DNA from: Clostridia bacterium
Lineage (GTDB): Bacteria > UBA6262 > WVXT01 > JAUXBS01
Length of the DNA: 6,390 bases
Assembly: GCA_030619245.1 (NCBI GenBank)
Contig: JAUXBS010000073.1
Span: 1 to 6,390 of the forward strand
Reading direction: 5' to 3'
This document shows positions 5,643 through 6,390 of the stretch, piece by piece (the first letter of the stretch is position 1; each line of letters begins with the position of its first letter). Both the position numbers and the translations under genes were made by a program. The notes beneath the pieces were generated by a model. The model was not told the origin of the DNA. It did no database searches and was given only the letters and a program-made list of their open reading frames with translations.

Positions 5643-5966
5643 ATGAAGAATACTGATAAAAAGATAAAGAACGAAAGCCATTTGAGGTCCTGGACAAAGT
5701 CAATTGTCTGGAGGATAATAGGAATACTGCTTTTGTGGGTTATTTCCTGGGTTGTGCTTAAGGATTGGAAGGAAGTAACTTTAATTACGATTGTATTCCA
5801 TGTTATCAGATTCATTCTCTACTACTTCCATGAGAGGGTGTGGGATAAGATTCACTGGGGAATTACAAAACATCCCCTGAGCGGGATGAATGTCAAACAG
5901 GATCTTACTCCTGAAGACAAAAGGATTATCCGGGAACAACTGGAACGGCTGGGTTATATTAATTAG
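5643..5966 (+). CDS. DUF2061 family small membrane protein
   Basis: The protein (107 aa) belongs to the DUF2061 family, whose function is unknown. Family marks are the basic lead-in RSWTKSIVWRIIG (15-27) and YYFHERVWDKIHWG (60-73), with two predicted membrane helices at about 22-39 and 45-63. After them comes a soluble, charged tail (about 75-107, LTPEDKRIIREQLERLGY) that probably faces the cytoplasm and lies beyond the usual core domain. DUF2061 domains occur alone or fused to other enzymes in bacteria, so a membrane-anchoring or partner-binding role is possible, but this is inference. ATG 5643 is preferred to an upstream TTG (5613). The promoter is at 5423-5451 with a terminator-bearing leader in between, so expression is probably controlled by readthrough. 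A phosphatase-superfamily gene begins 12 nt after the stop, which suggests co-transcription. Confidence 0.85.
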   Translation: MKNTDKKIKNESHLRSWTKSIVWRIIGILLLWVISWVVLKDWKEVTLITIVFHVIRFILYYFHERVWDKIHWGITKHPLSGMNVKQDLTPEDKRIIREQLERLGYIN

Positions 5967-5978
5967 AAAACGGTTATT

Positions 5979-6390
5979 ATGGCAAAAAGAAAAAAAGTTT
6001 TAATCATCGGCTGGGATTGCGCTGCGCCTGATATTGTTTTTAACAGGCTGAAAGATAAACTGCCGGCTGTAAGGAATATGATGGAAAAGGGCGTCTGGGG
6101 GAACCTGAGAACCTGCTATCCCCCCATTACCGTTCCCGCCTGGAGGGTTATGTTTACGGGCAGAGATCCCGGGGAGCTCGGTGTATACGGGTTCAGGTCC
6201 CGTGAAGGGAGTTCCTATAATGATTTTTCAATAGTAACGAGCAATTCAATCAAAGTTCCTGCCATATGGGATGTGCTGGGAGAGAAGGGCGGGAAGTCAA
6301 TTGTCAGTAATGTGCCTCCCTCATACCCGGTCAAAAAAATTAACGGGCACATGATATCGTGTTTCATAACTCCGGGCCCTGAGAATGAAT
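5979..6390 (+). CDS. alkaline-phosphatase-superfamily phosphodiesterase/phosphomutase-like, 5' part
   Basis: Only the first 137 codons are in the window; the gene runs off the right edge. The N-terminus is that of the alkaline phosphatase superfamily (type I phosphodiesterase/nucleotide pyrophosphatase, COG3379-like): VLIIGWDC (7-14) with the metal ligand Asp13, then PPITVPAW (48-55) with Thr51 as the expected nucleophile, then TGRDPGELGVYGFRSR (60-75). The protein would hydrolyse or transfer phosphate or phosphodiester groups using two metal ions; the substrate is unknown, and members often occur near envelope and glycan genes. There is no signal peptide, so it is probably cytosolic. The usual PAWxS context has Arg56 after the Trp, and TGxxPxxHG has Leu in place of His (GELGVYGF); both changes appear consistent with the COG3379-like branch. 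ATG 5979 has no clear Shine-Dalgarno sequence and lies 12 nt after the DUF2061 stop, so it may depend on translation of that gene. Confidence 0.8.
   Translation, partial: MAKRKKVLIIGWDCAAPDIVFNRLKDKLPAVRNMMEKGVWGNLRTCYPPITVPAWRVMFTGRDPGELGVYGFRSREGSSYNDFSIVTSNSIKVPAIWDVLGEKGGKSIVSNVPPSYPVKKINGHMISCFITPGPENE

Noticed and set aside
5633..5656. Seven-codon frame ATG GAG GAA ... TGA overlapping the DUF2061 start
   Set aside because: Its start lies within the ribosome site itself, with no site of its own; likely chance.
5540..5815. Minus-strand frame opposite the DUF2061 gene and leader
   Set aside because: It crosses the terminator and the AT-rich leader and shows no family motif; the plus strand has clear DUF2061 marks.

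Overview
The window is ordinary-looking bacterial chromosome of moderate GC. Coding regions are visibly richer in GC than the very AT-rich gap at about 5400-5640. Purine-rich Shine-Dalgarno sequences (AAGGAGG, AAGGAG, GGAGG), sigma70/sigmaA-type promoters and frequent AGG/AGA arginine and ATA isoleucine codons all point to a bacterium. The gene set would fit an uncultured anaerobic or candidate-phylum bacterium (Omnitrophota-like) or a Firmicutes-like organism, but nothing here settles the taxonomy. No rRNA, tRNA, CRISPR array or transposase gene was seen.

Layout. Positions 1-365 hold no convincing gene. There is a possible dispersed element (1-123), two overlapping, mutually exclusive hairpins (124-189) and a good promoter (244-273). 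That promoter appears to serve a two-gene unit: a half-size EamA/DMT membrane protein (366-785) and a complete Xer-type tyrosine recombinase starting at TTG (802-1695). A second promoter (1719-1748) precedes three co-directional genes: an FAD-dependent oxidoreductase of the protoporphyrinogen-oxidase/UDP-galactopyranose-mutase-like kind (1789-3165), a GT28/MGDG-synthase-like glycosyltransferase (3194-4399) and an extended SDR (4396-5373) that overlaps the glycosyltransferase by ATGA. A strong hairpin at the SDR stop codon (5372-5398) probably closes this unit.

The gap 5374-5642 has its own promoter (5423-5451), then about 175 nt of AT-rich leader ending in a textbook intrinsic terminator (5597-5632). 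Only ten bases separate that terminator from the start of a DUF2061 membrane-protein gene (5643-5966). This is the arrangement of a transcription attenuator, although a separate small RNA is possible. A partial alkaline-phosphatase-superfamily gene (5979 to the window end) follows 12 nt after the DUF2061 gene.

How they fit together (inference). The FAD enzyme, glycosyltransferase and SDR are the kinds of enzymes that co-occur in surface polysaccharide or glycolipid pathways, with the glycosyltransferase probably acting on a membrane lipid acceptor. DUF2061 plus the phosphatase-superfamily enzyme form a separately controlled unit, perhaps also concerned with the envelope. The most interesting points are the attenuator-like leader and the uncharacterised three-enzyme cassette. 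I did not find clear evidence of a wholly new system.
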